Part shown: positions 1-9,082 of the stretch, piece after piece | How positions within the stretch are numbered: position 1 is the stretch's first letter | Layout: each line of letters begins with the position of its first letter | Source: Thermodesulfobacteriota bacterium | GTDB taxonomy: Bacteria > Desulfobacterota > DSM-4660 > Desulfatiglandales > Desulfatiglandaceae | Length of the DNA: 44,242 nt | Assembly: GCA_028278625.1 (NCBI GenBank) | Contig: JANQDY010000020.1 | Coordinates: 1-44,242, forward strand | Direction of reading: 5' to 3' | The notes under the pieces: model-generated | The model's input: the letters and a program-made list of their open reading frames with translations, nothing else | Databases searched by the model: none | What the model was told of the DNA's origin: nothing | Position numbers and translations under genes: made by a program

Positions 1-88
1 CTATAATTGGTCAACAATTGGCTTATTTCTATAGCAAAATGTAAGTCGAAAATCAAGGCAAAAGCGATTTTATTCGCAAGTATTTCAA

Positions 89-420
89 ATGGTTAAATCG
101 GTTTTACTTTTTACAGGACCATCAATCTTAGGCCGGAAAAAAAAGAGGCTGCTCGAAAACTCTATAACGACGAAGTTATCCCAGCGCACAAAGGTCGAGA
201 TGGTCTTCGTTTTGTCCATCTCTTGGAATCCATGGACAATGCGGGAGAGGGGATCGCGGTGACCGCCTGGGATACCAAAGAGGACGTTGCCGCCTATGAA
301 AATAGCGGTGAATATGAAATTAACCTCTCGAAATTCAAGGAAATGATTGATGGAGAGCCCGTGCTGAAATCGTACCAGATTTCCGCCAGCTCAGAACCAT
401 TGCTTCTTCGCATATTTTAG
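89..420 (+). pseudogene. ABM-like (antibiotic biosynthesis monooxygenase fold) small protein, frameshifted
   Basis: The frame read from about 97 to 420 gives a protein resembling single-domain ABM-fold proteins (about 100 residues): a basic first strand, an ARKLY helix, a GRDGLRF strand and an AVTAWDTKEDVAAYENSG block. This frame has no start codon before position 223, where a TTG would remove half the domain. An ATG at 89 lies in another frame (MVKSVLLF...). Adding one T to the T5 run at about 108-112 would join the two into one 110-residue protein beginning MVKSVLLFYRTINLRPEKK. I therefore read this as one gene with a one-base deletion in a T run: a real lesion, a sequencing error or, less likely, programmed slippage. 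No clear ribosome site precedes the ATG. It ends 19 bases before the flavoprotein gene and could be its operon partner. Substrate unknown. Confidence 0.55.
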
Positions 421-439
421 GATGCCCCGGAGGTGATTC

Positions 440-1528
440 ATGTGGGACGTTGTGGTTGTTGGCGCCGGGCCGGGAGGCTCTCTGGCCGCCAAGAAAAGCG
501 TTGAACTGGGATTAAAGACCCTGATACTTGAAAAGAAGCAATTGCCACGTGACAAAGTCTGCTCCGGCATGGTTGCGGGCCCCTGGGCCATGGACGCCAT
601 CCGATTGGAATTTGGTGATATCCCGGCTGAAATACTGGCACCGCCCCGAGTTTTATCGGGACAGAAGTTCCACGTACCAGGTGTTGCCGAAGAAACATTG
701 GAATGGCGGACATTGCTCTCCTGGAGAAAGGATCTGGATTTCTGGTTGACCGGTAAGGCCCTGGAAAAAGGCGCTATCCTGTGGGACGGTGTCAAGGTGA
801 CGGGAGTTTCAGTGTCCGATGGTCCATGTACCGTCCGTTTGGAAAAGGGGAAAACGCGGCAGATTGTCACCGCAACTCATGTTGTCGGAGCAGATGGGGC
901 CGGATCGGTTGTCAGGAAGTCATTGTTTCCAAAACGCAAGGTTCGATATTCCATACCGATCAGGGAATGCTATGAAGGCCCCCTGGACATGGATCGCGGG
1001 TACCTTCACTGGTTTTTTCCAAGGTCCCGCCCTCGACCCCGATTCAATGTCAATTTCAAAGGAGATGCGGTTCTTGTTGAAGGGAGCGGGCTGAAAGAAC
1101 TCCGGCATGACATATCCGGGGTGCTGGCGCCATACGGTTGGCCGAGCGACCGCAAACCGTTGTGGAGGGATGGCTGTATGGTGCCGCAACTCCACAAAGC
1201 GTTGATTTCCGGAGATTTTCGTCCGGCCCGTGGAAATGCCCTATTAATCGGAGATGCCGCCGGTCTTCTTTTTCCCATCACTTTTGAAGGGATAGGTACG
1301 GCTTTTAAAAGCGCCCGTTTTGCCATCGAGGCCATTTCGGAGGCCTCTGCCTCGGGTGGGGAAGCCGCACAGATTTATCTCGGGAAACTCAAAGCGATGA
1401 TTGATTTGATTGAACGGTTTTTTCTGCTGGAAAGGGGTCTTGAAACGGCGGCGGACAGCGGGCCCGAAAAGCTGTGTAGGGCCTTGACGGCGGGTTATGA
1501 GGCAACCCTCAATACCGGAGCGTTTTGA
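440..1528 (+). CDS. FAD-dependent oxidoreductase, geranylgeranyl reductase family
   Basis: A 362-residue flavoprotein. The N-terminus has the Rossmann FAD motif VVVVGAGPGGS with a following LEKK acidic strand end, and a later GDAAGLLFPITFEGIG block is the second FAD contact typical of the geranylgeranyl reductase / PHBH-like group. Such enzymes reduce isoprenoid double bonds or oxidise small substrates; the substrate cannot be read here. The start is supported by a strong ribosome site (GGAGGTG, 6 bases before ATG). The cysteine in the DKVCSGM segment is usual for this family. The next gene continues in the same frame directly after the TGA stop, with no recognisable ATG between them. Confidence 0.85.
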   Translation: MWDVVVVGAGPGGSLAAKKSVELGLKTLILEKKQLPRDKVCSGMVAGPWAMDAIRLEFGDIPAEILAPPRVLSGQKFHVPGVAEETLEWRTLLSWRKDLDFWLTGKALEKGAILWDGVKVTGVSVSDGPCTVRLEKGKTRQIVTATHVVGADGAGSVVRKSLFPKRKVRYSIPIRECYEGPLDMDRGYLHWFFPRSRPRPRFNVNFKGDAVLVEGSGLKELRHDISGVLAPYGWPSDRKPLWRDGCMVPQLHKALISGDFRPARGNALLIGDAAGLLFPITFEGIGTAFKSARFAIEAISEASASGGEAAQIYLGKLKAMIDLIERFFLLERGLETAADSGPEKLCRALTAGYEATLNTGAF

Positions 1529-1597
1529 TTTCAGAGGATTGTCACCATCTATTATTCGCAAGAAAGGTCGGGGATCGTTGAGGACAAAGGTTTCGGT

Positions 1598-2098
1598 CTG
1601 GTCCATATCTATTACGGACAGGGGGTGGGTAAGACCACCCGTGCCATTGGACTTGCGGTCAGGGCCGCGGGGAAAGGGGCCCTGGTCAGTTTCGTTCAAT
1701 TTCTTAAATCCGGAACATCCGCTGAAGTCGGCATCCTCGAAAACATTCGGAATATCCGATATTGGTGTCCTGGCAAACATCCTTTCATAACACCGGGTGG
1801 GACCCGTCCCGTACATCACCAGCATGCCCAAGATGCTTACCAGTTTGCATTGTCCGCCGTCAAAGAGAGCCAACTTTTAATCTGCGACGAGATCCTGGAT
1901 ACACTGATCTTCGATCTGCTTGACAAACGGCAGTTGCTGCACCTGATTGAATGTTGCAGAGGCCATGTGGAACTGGTGATGACCGGCAGAGACGCCCGTT
2001 CGGATCTGATCGAAACCGCTGATTACGTCACTGAACTGGTCCAGGTAAAGCATCCTTACTACGGGGGGATGAGGGCCAGAAAGGGGATTGAGTATTAA
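1598..2098 (+). CDS. cobA: Cob(I)alamin adenosyltransferase, CobA/BtuR type
   Basis: P-loop ATP:corrinoid adenosyltransferase, which makes adenosylcobalamin in the cytoplasm. It shows Walker A GQGVGKTT, FVQFLKSG, a Walker B-like LLICDEIL, TGRDARSDLIETADYVTEL and the family's C-terminal KHPYYGGMRARKGIEY. The start is a problem: the only ATG/GTG/TTG in this frame (GTG at 1625) falls inside the P-loop. The CTG at 1598, giving (M)VHIYYGQGVGKTT, fits the usual N-terminus of the family and follows an AAGG at 1587-1590, so I chose it. ATT at 1538 is another option. The protein is then about 166 residues, slightly short for the family. The frame is open from the TGA of the upstream flavoprotein, so a lost start codon or a sequence error is possible. 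Function is more certain than start. Confidence 0.8.
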   Translation: MVHIYYGQGVGKTTRAIGLAVRAAGKGALVSFVQFLKSGTSAEVGILENIRNIRYWCPGKHPFITPGGTRPVHHQHAQDAYQFALSAVKESQLLICDEILDTLIFDLLDKRQLLHLIECCRGHVELVMTGRDARSDLIETADYVTELVQVKHPYYGGMRARKGIEY

Positions 2099-2103
2099 AT
2101 TTC

Positions 2104-3648
2104 CTATTTATTGAGTTCCCCTTTTCTGATCTGCTCCCTTTTGTCCATTTTTGAGGCCATCCGTTTGTAGACAATATAGTATTTGAAAATGTTGCTCACG
2201 TACTGAACGGTCTCCCGGCCGATGACCCTGGCGGCGGCCACTTCCACGTTATTGAACCACAGATCGGGATTCAAGCCCATTTCCTTGGTACGTTTTCGCA
2301 AGGCCGTCACGCGGGCCGGCCCGGCATTATAAGATGCGAAGGTGAAAAGCATCTTGTTCAATGGGTCCATGGGGGCGTCCCTGTAATAGCGGTTGTAAAG
2401 GAAATGGAGGTATTTGACGCCTGCGTGGATATTGCTTTCAAGCTTGTGGACGTCATTGATGTTAACGGGGTCTCCGGCGGCTGTTTTGGGGAGGATCTGC
2501 ATGACTCCCACGGCTCCCCGATTGCTCTTGAGACTCTGGTCCAGGCGGGATTCCTGGTAGGCAAGGGCCGTAATCATGGCATAATCAAAGTCGTATTTGC
2601 CCGCGTATTTTCGGAATAGCGCGATGGTCTGGTTGAAACGTTTAACATCTTCAGGACTGAAAGCATTCCGGGCCCATTTGGTGCTCTCGTAATACCGTTT
2701 GGCCATGATATTGCCCAACAATGTTCCGATTCTGATCTTCTTTACGAAACGGTCCAGAACCTCCTTTAATTGGGGGCTGTTTTTTCGAATGGCCCAGGCG
2801 ATCTTCTGCTTGCTTCCGAGGCTGATGTTTTGGTGAACCCGGATGTTCTTGAAAATCCGGGACCAGAAATCGACCAGATAATTGTCCGCCAGCGTGATGG
2901 GGATCAGTTCGGCATTGACCATCTCCAGGATGTCCTCGGTTTCCAGATTCTCGTCGGCCGGTTCAATTGTCACGGGGGCCTTGCCGTTATCCGAAAGCTT
3001 TTTGTTGAGTCGGGTCAGGCTCTCAAAATAGTTGGAGGATTTCCGCACGTACACCGTTTTTCCCGACAGATCCATGACGCTTCTGACGGGCGGTGCCTTG
3101 GGGTCGGTCACCAAAAGCTCTTTGGCGTCTGAGTAATAGGGGGCCGCAAAATCCACCTGTTCCAGGCGTTGCGGTGTGATGGTCAGGTTGCCGGCTGCGA
3201 TATCTCCCAACCCTTCGTTCAAATAGGGAATGAGCTGGTCCCGGGCCACAGGAACGAAAACGATCTTGATTCGGAGATGTTTTTGTGTGGCTTTCTTCGC
3301 TTTGAGGCTATCATAGAGAAAGGTTTCAAATTTATGGAATATTTCATAGGCAAATCCGCGACTGTGAGGGCCATCCAGAAAAAAGTCGGTTTTGTTGTAA
3401 ACAACGAGCACCCTGATGAGGCGGCGCTCTATCATGCCGTTCAGATCCCCTTTCCACGGTTGAAGGACCCTTTTCATGGCCGCATCGTCAAATGAGGACA
3501 CGGCGCCCGCGCTCTTGGGCATGCCATAAAGACCCAAAACCATTGCCAGCAGGAATAGGGACGCATAGACCATCCAGACGGGGAAGGGTGTCGGTCGACC
3601 CCCTGCAAATGTTCCTTTTTTCGGTGTGTCCTTGGTTCTCCGGATCAT
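2104..3648 (-). CDS. MltF-like membrane-bound lytic transglycosylase with solute-binding domain
   Basis: A 514-residue envelope protein. Residues 23-50 are an N-terminal membrane anchor/signal. Residues 75-305 are a family-3 solute-binding-protein domain, and residues 345-490 a lytic transglycosylase (SLT) domain with catalytic Glu366 in ALAYQESRLD, then GAVGVMQILPKTA and NIHAGVKYLHFLYNRYY. This order is that of MltF, which cleaves peptidoglycan to 1,6-anhydro-muropeptides and uses the N-terminal module as a regulatory ligand-binding part. The start has GAGGAG 6 bases upstream and a plausible promoter at 3729-3758. It is transcribed alone and converges on the adenosyltransferase gene with 5 bases between the stops. 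Confidence 0.9.
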   Translation of the reverse strand: MIRRTKDTPKKGTFAGGRPTPFPVWMVYASLFLLAMVLGLYGMPKSAGAVSSFDDAAMKRVLQPWKGDLNGMIERRLIRVLVVYNKTDFFLDGPHSRGFAYEIFHKFETFLYDSLKAKKATQKHLRIKIVFVPVARDQLIPYLNEGLGDIAAGNLTITPQRLEQVDFAAPYYSDAKELLVTDPKAPPVRSVMDLSGKTVYVRKSSNYFESLTRLNKKLSDNGKAPVTIEPADENLETEDILEMVNAELIPITLADNYLVDFWSRIFKNIRVHQNISLGSKQKIAWAIRKNSPQLKEVLDRFVKKIRIGTLLGNIMAKRYYESTKWARNAFSPEDVKRFNQTIALFRKYAGKYDFDYAMITALAYQESRLDQSLKSNRGAVGVMQILPKTAAGDPVNINDVHKLESNIHAGVKYLHFLYNRYYRDAPMDPLNKMLFTFASYNAGPARVTALRKRTKEMGLNPDLWFNNVEVAAARVIGRETVQYVSNIFKYYIVYKRMASKMDKREQIRKGELNK

Positions 3649-3728
3649 GGGATTCTCCTCAAATGACTGTGTCTATCGTCCAAGATGCAATTGCGACGAC
3701 GGTTACCAATGGATAGTCATTCTCCGAG

Positions 3729-3758
3729 AGTATTTTCACCAAAGCAACTATCTGTCAA
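3729..3758 (-). promoter_or_regulatory. Predicted sigma70-type promoter of the MltF-like gene
   Basis: On the minus strand: TTGACA (3758-3753), an 18-base spacer and AATACT (3734-3729), placing the start of transcription about 75 bases before the ATG at 3648. A perfect -35 box and a 4/6 -10 box. Read by eye. Confidence 0.5.
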
Positions 3759-3825
3759 TAGAAAATCGATGGCGGCCAATTAAAAGGTGATGAGAGGTGT
3801 CCTGGCTGAGGGGGAAAGGCTGGTT

Positions 3826-4518
3826 TCAGGGATTGCTCTGGCCGGATGTCTCTTCATTTCGGGCTTTCATGTTTTGCTGGATGATCCTGGAGATATAGCC
3901 CACTGGCAGGAGCAGCAGCCACCCCAGGGTCCAGACAAGGGGGCCCAGCCAGGCCAGGGGAAGGGTCAAGAGCGAAACGATGGGTTCATTTGACAGTTTG
4001 ATATACATTCTGTCCTTTTCCATGTCCGTGGGATCATCGCTCACCAATCCATTTTTGATGGCATAGTGCCAGCTTCCCACGGCAAAGGCCCCGGCAACGG
4101 CAAGGAACAGGCTCTGCAATTGCATCAGTATGACATGGTTTCCAAACTGAATATCCAATCGGACGAAATAGGTATAGAGCATTAGCGTGAAAACCTGAAG
4201 AATCGAAAGAGTGGCATGCCAGCCGTCGGTTCTTTTGAGATTGCCGAACTGGAGGTTGTTCATCCCCCAATAGAGGATGACCAGCACCAGACCGATGATG
4301 ATAACACCGTAATTCAAATAGCTTTCAGATAGGACCCGCAGAACTTCCTCCGTCCCGAACCGGTCCACATCCGGATTGGGCATGAACGCAAAGAGTTTAT
4401 AGATCATCAATGCAAACAGCACATCGATCATCACTTCAAGGCGTATCAACTGCCGGGTTTCACGGGCCATGGAAGCCTCGGTGACTTCCGCTCTTAATTT
4501 CAGGTATTTCTTGATCAT
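3826..4518 (-). CDS. TMEM175-like (DUF1211-related) integral membrane protein
   Basis: A 230-residue protein with about six hydrophobic segments. Its N-terminal ETRQLIRLEVMIDVLFALMI resembles the RxE...D..FA opening of the bacterial TMEM175/DUF1211 family, whose characterised members are potassium channels. The diagnostic FSD triplet reads MID here, so channel function is uncertain. The gene follows the cNMP-binding gene by 8 bases with no obvious ribosome site of its own, suggesting translational coupling. If it is a channel, the neighbouring cyclic-nucleotide domain would be a natural soluble partner; that is inference. The last 20 residues are polar and probably cytoplasmic. Confidence 0.55.
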   Translation of the reverse strand: MIKKYLKLRAEVTEASMARETRQLIRLEVMIDVLFALMIYKLFAFMPNPDVDRFGTEEVLRVLSESYLNYGVIIIGLVLVILYWGMNNLQFGNLKRTDGWHATLSILQVFTLMLYTYFVRLDIQFGNHVILMQLQSLFLAVAGAFAVGSWHYAIKNGLVSDDPTDMEKDRMYIKLSNEPIVSLLTLPLAWLGPLVWTLGWLLLLPVGYISRIIQQNMKARNEETSGQSNP

Positions 4519-4526
4519 GGGCGGTT

Positions 4527-5009
4527 TTAAGACGCAAGCAACACCAGGTCCAGTTCGCTCTCTTTTTCTCTTAAGCGCTTGATCAGAACATGGAGAATAT
4601 TTTGGTAGATGATCCTGGCCATTCTGTCATTGGCCAGGATTTGGTCAAAACCCTTTCTCGGGACTTTGAGGACATCTCCCGCTTCCACGGCAATCACCGA
4701 GGCGGAAGTGCGGGTTTTTTCAATAAGAGAGTACTCGCCGAAACAATCCCCTTTATTCAGCACATTCAGGTTGATCATACTGGCTCTCTTTTCCTTCCTG
4801 CCGGCGATTCGCCGGGGGAGCACGACTTTCAACCGCCCATTGATGAGAATGAAAAAACCGGGCGGTTCCTGATCGATGCCGATCAGAACATCTCCCTTTT
4901 CAAATCCAATTTTTTCACAATGTTTCGAAATGGTCTTGAGCTCTTCCCTGGTCATTCCTTTAAAAACTTTGGTTTTTTCAAGAATTTCGATTATTTTGCT
5001 CTTGAACAT
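4527..5009 (-). CDS. Cyclic nucleotide-binding domain protein
   Basis: A 160-residue stand-alone CNB (Crp-type) domain. It has a helical N-terminus (EILEKTKVFKGMTREEL), the beta-roll with GDVLIGIDQEPPGFFILINGRLKVVL, and the phosphate-binding cassette GDCFGEYSLIEKTRTSASV, in which Glu and Arg occupy the cNMP phosphate-contact positions. There is no DNA-binding helix-turn-helix, so it is not a Crp/Fnr regulator; it probably signals to a partner, most simply the membrane protein encoded 8 bases downstream. A class III cyclase is encoded at 16017-17999 and could supply the ligand. The start has a GGAG-like site 8 bases upstream and a promoter at 5049-5078. Confidence 0.8.
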   Translation of the reverse strand: MFKSKIIEILEKTKVFKGMTREELKTISKHCEKIGFEKGDVLIGIDQEPPGFFILINGRLKVVLPRRIAGRKEKRASMINLNVLNKGDCFGEYSLIEKTRTSASVIAVEAGDVLKVPRKGFDQILANDRMARIIYQNILHVLIKRLREKESELDLVLLAS

Positions 5010-5048
5010 TGTTTCGCTCCGCTGGCTTTAAATTCCCCGCACCACAAG

Positions 5049-5078
5049 AATCTAGCCGGTATGATGTTGTTGGGTCAA
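5049..5078 (-). promoter_or_regulatory. Predicted promoter for the cNMP-binding/TMEM175-like pair
   Basis: Minus strand TTGACC (5078-5073), an 18-base spacer and TAGATT (5054-5049), about 35 bases before the ATG at 5009. It lies back to back with the promoter at 5113-5142. Confidence 0.4.
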
Positions 5079-5112
5079 TTCATTTCTGGAAATACCTGGC
5101 GTCGAAATGGAC

Positions 5113-5142
5113 TTGACAACCATTTCACCACAAAACCATAAT
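5113..5142 (+). promoter_or_regulatory. Strong predicted promoter of the TauE/SafE gene
   Basis: TTGACA (5113-5118), an 18-base spacer and CATAAT (5137-5142): 6/6 and 5/6 matches. Transcription would start near 5149, downstream of the longest-frame ATG at 5107. This argues that translation begins at the TTG at 5194. Confidence 0.6.
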
Positions 5143-5193
5143 AGAGACAACTCTCTGATTGCGCACGCCGCAAATCTTCCCAAGGGGGCTTCA

Positions 5194-6150
5194 TTGTATT
5201 TCCAGACGGCCGGCGTGGAAATCTCCATCTGGGTTCCCCCGCTGGTAGCTTTCGCCATATCCTTGTTCACATCCATGGGCGGCGTATCCGGCGCGTTCCT
5301 ATTGTTGCCTTTTCAAATGTCATTCATGGGCTACACAAATCCGTCCGTGAGCGCCACCAACCAGCTGTACAACATCGTTGCCATCCCGAGCGGCGTCTAC
5401 CGCTATTGCAGGGAAGGGAGGATGGTGTGGCCCCTTACCTGGGTGGTTGTGGCCGGAACCCTGCCGGGGGTTTTCGTGGGCGCCTTCGTGCGGATTACCT
5501 ATCTGCCCGATCCCAAAGCCTTTAAATTGTTCGCGGGCGGGGTCTTGCTGTGGGTGGGCGGCAAGATGGTTCTCGATTTGCTGAAAAAGAAGGGGGGGAA
5601 TGAAAAAGGACTCTCCGAGGAGCGGTTTCAGGCATTGGTACGCTCCCACAAAAACGGCAAAGCGCGTGGTAATCCCAATGAGCAGTCAACCGCCCCGTCG
5701 GTAAAAATCATTCAGTTTAGCCTCAGGCAGCTAAAATACTCCTTTTACGGTGAAGTGTTCAGCGTATCCTTCTGGGGGATTTTTGCCTTAAGCCTCATTG
5801 TGGGCGTTATAGGGGGGATATACGGGATCGGCGGCGGCGCCATCATTGCCCCGTTCTTTGTGGCCTTTTTTAAATTGCCCGTTTACACCGTGGCCGGTGC
5901 GGCCCTCATGGGAACCTTTGTCACATCGGTGGCGGGTGTTGCTTTCTATCAACTGCTGGCACCGTTCTATCCGGACATGTCGGTGGCGCCGGACTGGCTG
6001 CTGGGTATTTTGTTCGGACTGGGGGGCATGGCGGGCATGTACCTGGGGGCCCGATGTCAAAAATTCGTTCCGGCAGGGGCCATCAAATGGATGCTTGCGG
6101 GAATCATCATGCTGACGGCGGGCAAATATGTCGTGGGCTTCTTTCTTTGA
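5194..6150 (+). CDS. TauE/SafE-family anion (sulfite/organosulfonate) exporter
   Basis: Polytopic membrane protein of about 318 residues with the two-repeat TauE/SafE layout. An N-terminal SMGGVSGAFLLLPFQMSF block is mirrored by GGIYGIGGGAIIAPFFVAFF in the second half, with a polar loop of about 70 residues between. The family moves sulfite, sulfoacetate and related anions across the inner membrane, which fits a sulfur-metabolising anaerobe; the substrate is not provable here. The start was moved from ATG 5107 to TTG 5194 (LYFQTAGVE...) because a strong promoter lies inside the longer frame and AAGGGGG sits 5 bases before the TTG. The gene converges on the lipoprotein hydrolase gene with 24 bases between. 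Confidence 0.85.
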   Translation: MYFQTAGVEISIWVPPLVAFAISLFTSMGGVSGAFLLLPFQMSFMGYTNPSVSATNQLYNIVAIPSGVYRYCREGRMVWPLTWVVVAGTLPGVFVGAFVRITYLPDPKAFKLFAGGVLLWVGGKMVLDLLKKKGGNEKGLSEERFQALVRSHKNGKARGNPNEQSTAPSVKIIQFSLRQLKYSFYGEVFSVSFWGIFALSLIVGVIGGIYGIGGGAIIAPFFVAFFKLPVYTVAGAALMGTFVTSVAGVAFYQLLAPFYPDMSVAPDWLLGILFGLGGMAGMYLGARCQKFVPAGAIKWMLAGIIMLTAGKYVVGFFL

Positions 6151-6174
6151 CGGGGGCCTACATCTGTCCGGCCG

Positions 6175-8076
6175 CTATTTGCCGCAGCCCGTTACCGCTT
6201 TGGTATCGCTTTTTTCAGAATCCAGGTGCAACAGAAGGATGCGGCGCACCTCTTCAATGGTGAGCGGATGACCCTGGCAGGAATGACCGCTCTGAACGAT
6301 GAATTCGGATATCACATAATCCACGTGGGCGCTCTTGTATTCCACGACGCCGTCATTTAAATCAGCCGGATTTCCCTCCCCCTGAACCGCGATGATGGAG
6401 TGCCCTTTCACACCCGGGGCCAGAGGGATTTCGGCGAGGGCCAGAAGAGCGGGATTCTTGGGGCTCATGCTGTCAATGCTGGTGCGGATTTCCCCGACCC
6501 GCCATTCTTCCGGCAGTTCCGCTGCCGCCAGGGCCTTACCAAGGAGGACCGTTTGTTTCATAACGTCCACCGGAAGCATGACGAGCCGGCGGACCAGGTT
6601 GCGAACCACGTCGCCGGCCAGAAAACTCCCCCGGTGGGGCGTGGAGATGAAAACCACCCGCTTTACGAATGGGAGCGCTTTGAATATCGCTTTTTTACGG
6701 ACCAGTTCCTGCTGTTCCGGGGTTAGATTGAGTTCCTCCAATCTTTTTCCGGTCACGCTCTTGATGATCCTTTCACCGGTATCAGTGGCCGTCATTTTCG
6801 TCAGCAGACCTCCCTGGCTGTGACCGATGATGACCATGCTTCGTAAGCAATGGTTTTGATGGCCGGGATCCAGATCATTCACCGTCCGGGTCAAGGTGTT
6901 TCGAAACTGTTGTGCCGAGAAACTGACGGCCTTGCCGCTGTCGTAAAAATAGAACCAGAACTGACAATGTTTTCGAAGCATGGGGTCGGATGTGAGGGTG
7001 TTGGCCATTTCGGCCCACCACACCGGGCTGCTGGCGGTACCGTGAACGAATACCACGGGGATCTGATTGGGATTGAAGGGCTTGGTAAAGTAAAGCCCGG
7101 TTGGAATGGGGCTTTTGCCCAGGAAGAAGGCTCCGATGTCCAATTGCCAGATGACCGGCTGGTTGAGGTTATAGGCCAGTTGGGCGCTCAAATCACTTTC
7201 AAGGGGGATCCTCTTACCGTCGATTTCCACATGGGTCCGGTCAAAAGGGGCATACAGATCGAGATCCCCTTTCATGTTCCCGGCTTCAAGGGTTTTGATA
7301 TCTCCTTGAACGCGCATGAACAGGGTTCCCGGAGAGCTGCGCCGGATGGGGAGGTCGGCGGTCTTTTTCCCCACCGCTATAAAGGGAACCCCCAGGCCTG
7401 AATCCCGGTTTCGTTTGCTTAATCCGTGAATATCCAAACGGTCCGCGGCAACGATTTTTTCAAAACGGTCCAGTTTGACGGGAAAACGATCCGCCTTGAG
7501 GGTCAGGTCGATTTCTCCAAAAGGGAGATTGCGGGTGCCGCCACGAAACACCAATCTCTTTTTACCATCGCTCAAGGCCTCGGCAAGGGAAATGTTGTAA
7601 AGATCGCATGCCAGGCGGTAAAGCCGGTTATAGGGGTTCGCGGGTTTGTTTCGGGTCTCGTCCAGAAGGTAGAAATAGGCGTAGATGGCGGCGGAAAGAT
7701 AGTATTGTCTGTTTTGGGGCAGCGGGCTGTCGTCCAGGTCCCTTAAGGTGTATTTTGCCGTAAAATAGTTGAGTTCCGCCAGGGCAAAAAGAAGATCGCG
7801 GCGGTTGTCCCTTTTGATTTTTCCGTGCAGTCGGTTGAGGCACAAAAGCGGTTCTTCCTTGAAAAGGGCCGCCATGTTGTAACGCTCAAGCACGTTCTCG
7901 GAAGTAGCGCTGTAGTCTTCACTCAGAAGGGCATTGGTGTTAATCTGCTCATAGGCTTTTCTGAAACCCACATCCCTGGTTCCGATGGCACCGCCGCATC
8001 CGGCAAGGAGCAGTATCAGAAAAGCCAAAAGAGAAAAGGGCCGCCGTTTTAGAATTCGCTGTTGCGCCTTTTTCAC
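6175..8076 (-). CDS. Lipoprotein with C-terminal alpha/beta-hydrolase domain
   Basis: A 633-residue lipoprotein. The signal peptide ends in the lipobox LLAGC (Cys27). Residues 35-320 form a helical, then beta-rich region of unknown role. The C-terminal half is an alpha/beta hydrolase with oxyanion-type VVFVHGTASSPVWW and nucleophile elbow IIGHSQGG; a later STPHRGSFLAG matches the PGAP1/lipase-like group. Probably a periplasmic or outer-membrane lipase/esterase. The start is GTG with GGGGGAG 6 bases upstream, 3 bases after the stop of the DUF4105 gene, so the two are co-translated. It ends the long minus-strand run that includes CO dehydrogenase, although a functional link to CO is doubtful. 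Confidence 0.8.
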   Translation of the reverse strand: MKKAQQRILKRRPFSLLAFLILLLAGCGGAIGTRDVGFRKAYEQINTNALLSEDYSATSENVLERYNMAALFKEEPLLCLNRLHGKIKRDNRRDLLFALAELNYFTAKYTLRDLDDSPLPQNRQYYLSAAIYAYFYLLDETRNKPANPYNRLYRLACDLYNISLAEALSDGKKRLVFRGGTRNLPFGEIDLTLKADRFPVKLDRFEKIVAADRLDIHGLSKRNRDSGLGVPFIAVGKKTADLPIRRSSPGTLFMRVQGDIKTLEAGNMKGDLDLYAPFDRTHVEIDGKRIPLESDLSAQLAYNLNQPVIWQLDIGAFFLGKSPIPTGLYFTKPFNPNQIPVVFVHGTASSPVWWAEMANTLTSDPMLRKHCQFWFYFYDSGKAVSFSAQQFRNTLTRTVNDLDPGHQNHCLRSMVIIGHSQGGLLTKMTATDTGERIIKSVTGKRLEELNLTPEQQELVRKKAIFKALPFVKRVVFISTPHRGSFLAGDVVRNLVRRLVMLPVDVMKQTVLLGKALAAAELPEEWRVGEIRTSIDSMSPKNPALLALAEIPLAPGVKGHSIIAVQGEGNPADLNDGVVEYKSAHVDYVISEFIVQSGHSCQGHPLTIEEVRRILLLHLDSEKSDTKAVTGCGK

Positions 8077-8079
8077 GGA

Positions 8080-9072
8080 CTACTCCCCCATTCCCGGCAA
8101 GCCCCGCCGTATCATTACGGAGAAATCAGAGTTTTGATCCAGTTTCTTGGCCCGGTCATTGATGATGCTTTTCCCCTTAAGGGTTTCAAAGGGGAGCGAT
8201 TGGTAGAGAAGACCGTTTTCATAGGCCATTTCATCCAACCAGCCGTTCAGAATAATGCGCCAGTCCCAGTTGGCCCTTCCGGTGTAGGGGCGTGCATGTC
8301 CCCTAATCTGAGTGGTACAGTTGCCGATGAGGGCGTTATACCACTCGGGTTGCGCCTTCAGCCGGTTGATATACCGCATGTAGTCCAGAAATATCTCGCG
8401 AAAAACGGTCTTTGAGCCGTTCAAGCGGTAGAGATAGACGGTTTCCCCCTTTCGGTAATTGGTGCGGAGCCGAACCAGATCCCGTTCATCGGCCACCACG
8501 TAAATCAGTTCGTATTGCCGGAAAAACCCCTTTATGGTGGAGTAGTCTTCCCCTTTCTCTTTCCGTGTTTCGATGGAGATGCACAGGTATTGATCTCCCT
8601 CGAAGCCGAAGCTGATCATGGTGTGGGAAACGTATTTGATGCCCCAGTTCACCAGATAGAGGTCAATGGTGTCCAGTTTCAGAAGATCAAAGGTTTTGGT
8701 ATCGTATTGGGGTGTATAATCGAATTCACTACGATAATCACAATTCCGAATGTTGTGGACCGTCACCCGGTTGCCGTCGATCAAGGCGTAAGGAAGAACC
8801 GCCACATCCGCCTGCCACTCCCGGTGGTTGGAAGGCTTCATGGCAAGATACCCGGCCAAAATGATGAAAAAGAGGGCAAAAAAAATGGCGAATGCAAGGC
8901 CCTTGGGACGGAGGAAAATGAGGACCGCCAACTGGCTCAAGGCATAAAGAACGGCCAATGGGAACCTGGCGGAACCGGGCAAATAAGAGAAAAAGATCGC
9001 CAGGGAGGCCCAGGCGATCATGCCGAAAAGTAAGAGCCAGAGTATGATGGTACCGATTATTTTTAAAAGCAT
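8080..9072 (-). CDS. DUF4105 (Lnb N-terminal periplasmic domain-like) membrane protein
   Basis: A 330-residue protein with three hydrophobic segments in residues 1-82 followed by a soluble, probably periplasmic domain. That domain contains SHTMISFGFEGDQYLCIS and LIGNCTTQI, matching the conserved His and Asn-Cys-Thr blocks of DUF4105 and suggesting a cysteine-type hydrolase/acyltransferase fold. The related N-terminal domain of the Lnb proteins acts in lipoprotein processing. The gene sits 10 bases after the CBS-domain gene and 3 bases before the lipoprotein hydrolase gene, and lacks a clear ribosome site. Pairing with a lipoprotein hydrolase supports an envelope-lipid or lipoprotein role (inference). 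Confidence 0.65.
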   Translation of the reverse strand: MLLKIIGTIILWLLLFGMIAWASLAIFFSYLPGSARFPLAVLYALSQLAVLIFLRPKGLAFAIFFALFFIILAGYLAMKPSNHREWQADVAVLPYALIDGNRVTVHNIRNCDYRSEFDYTPQYDTKTFDLLKLDTIDLYLVNWGIKYVSHTMISFGFEGDQYLCISIETRKEKGEDYSTIKGFFRQYELIYVVADERDLVRLRTNYRKGETVYLYRLNGSKTVFREIFLDYMRYINRLKAQPEWYNALIGNCTTQIRGHARPYTGRANWDWRIILNGWLDEMAYENGLLYQSLPFETLKGKSIINDRAKKLDQNSDFSVMIRRGLPGMGE

Positions 9073-9082
9073 GGAATGATCG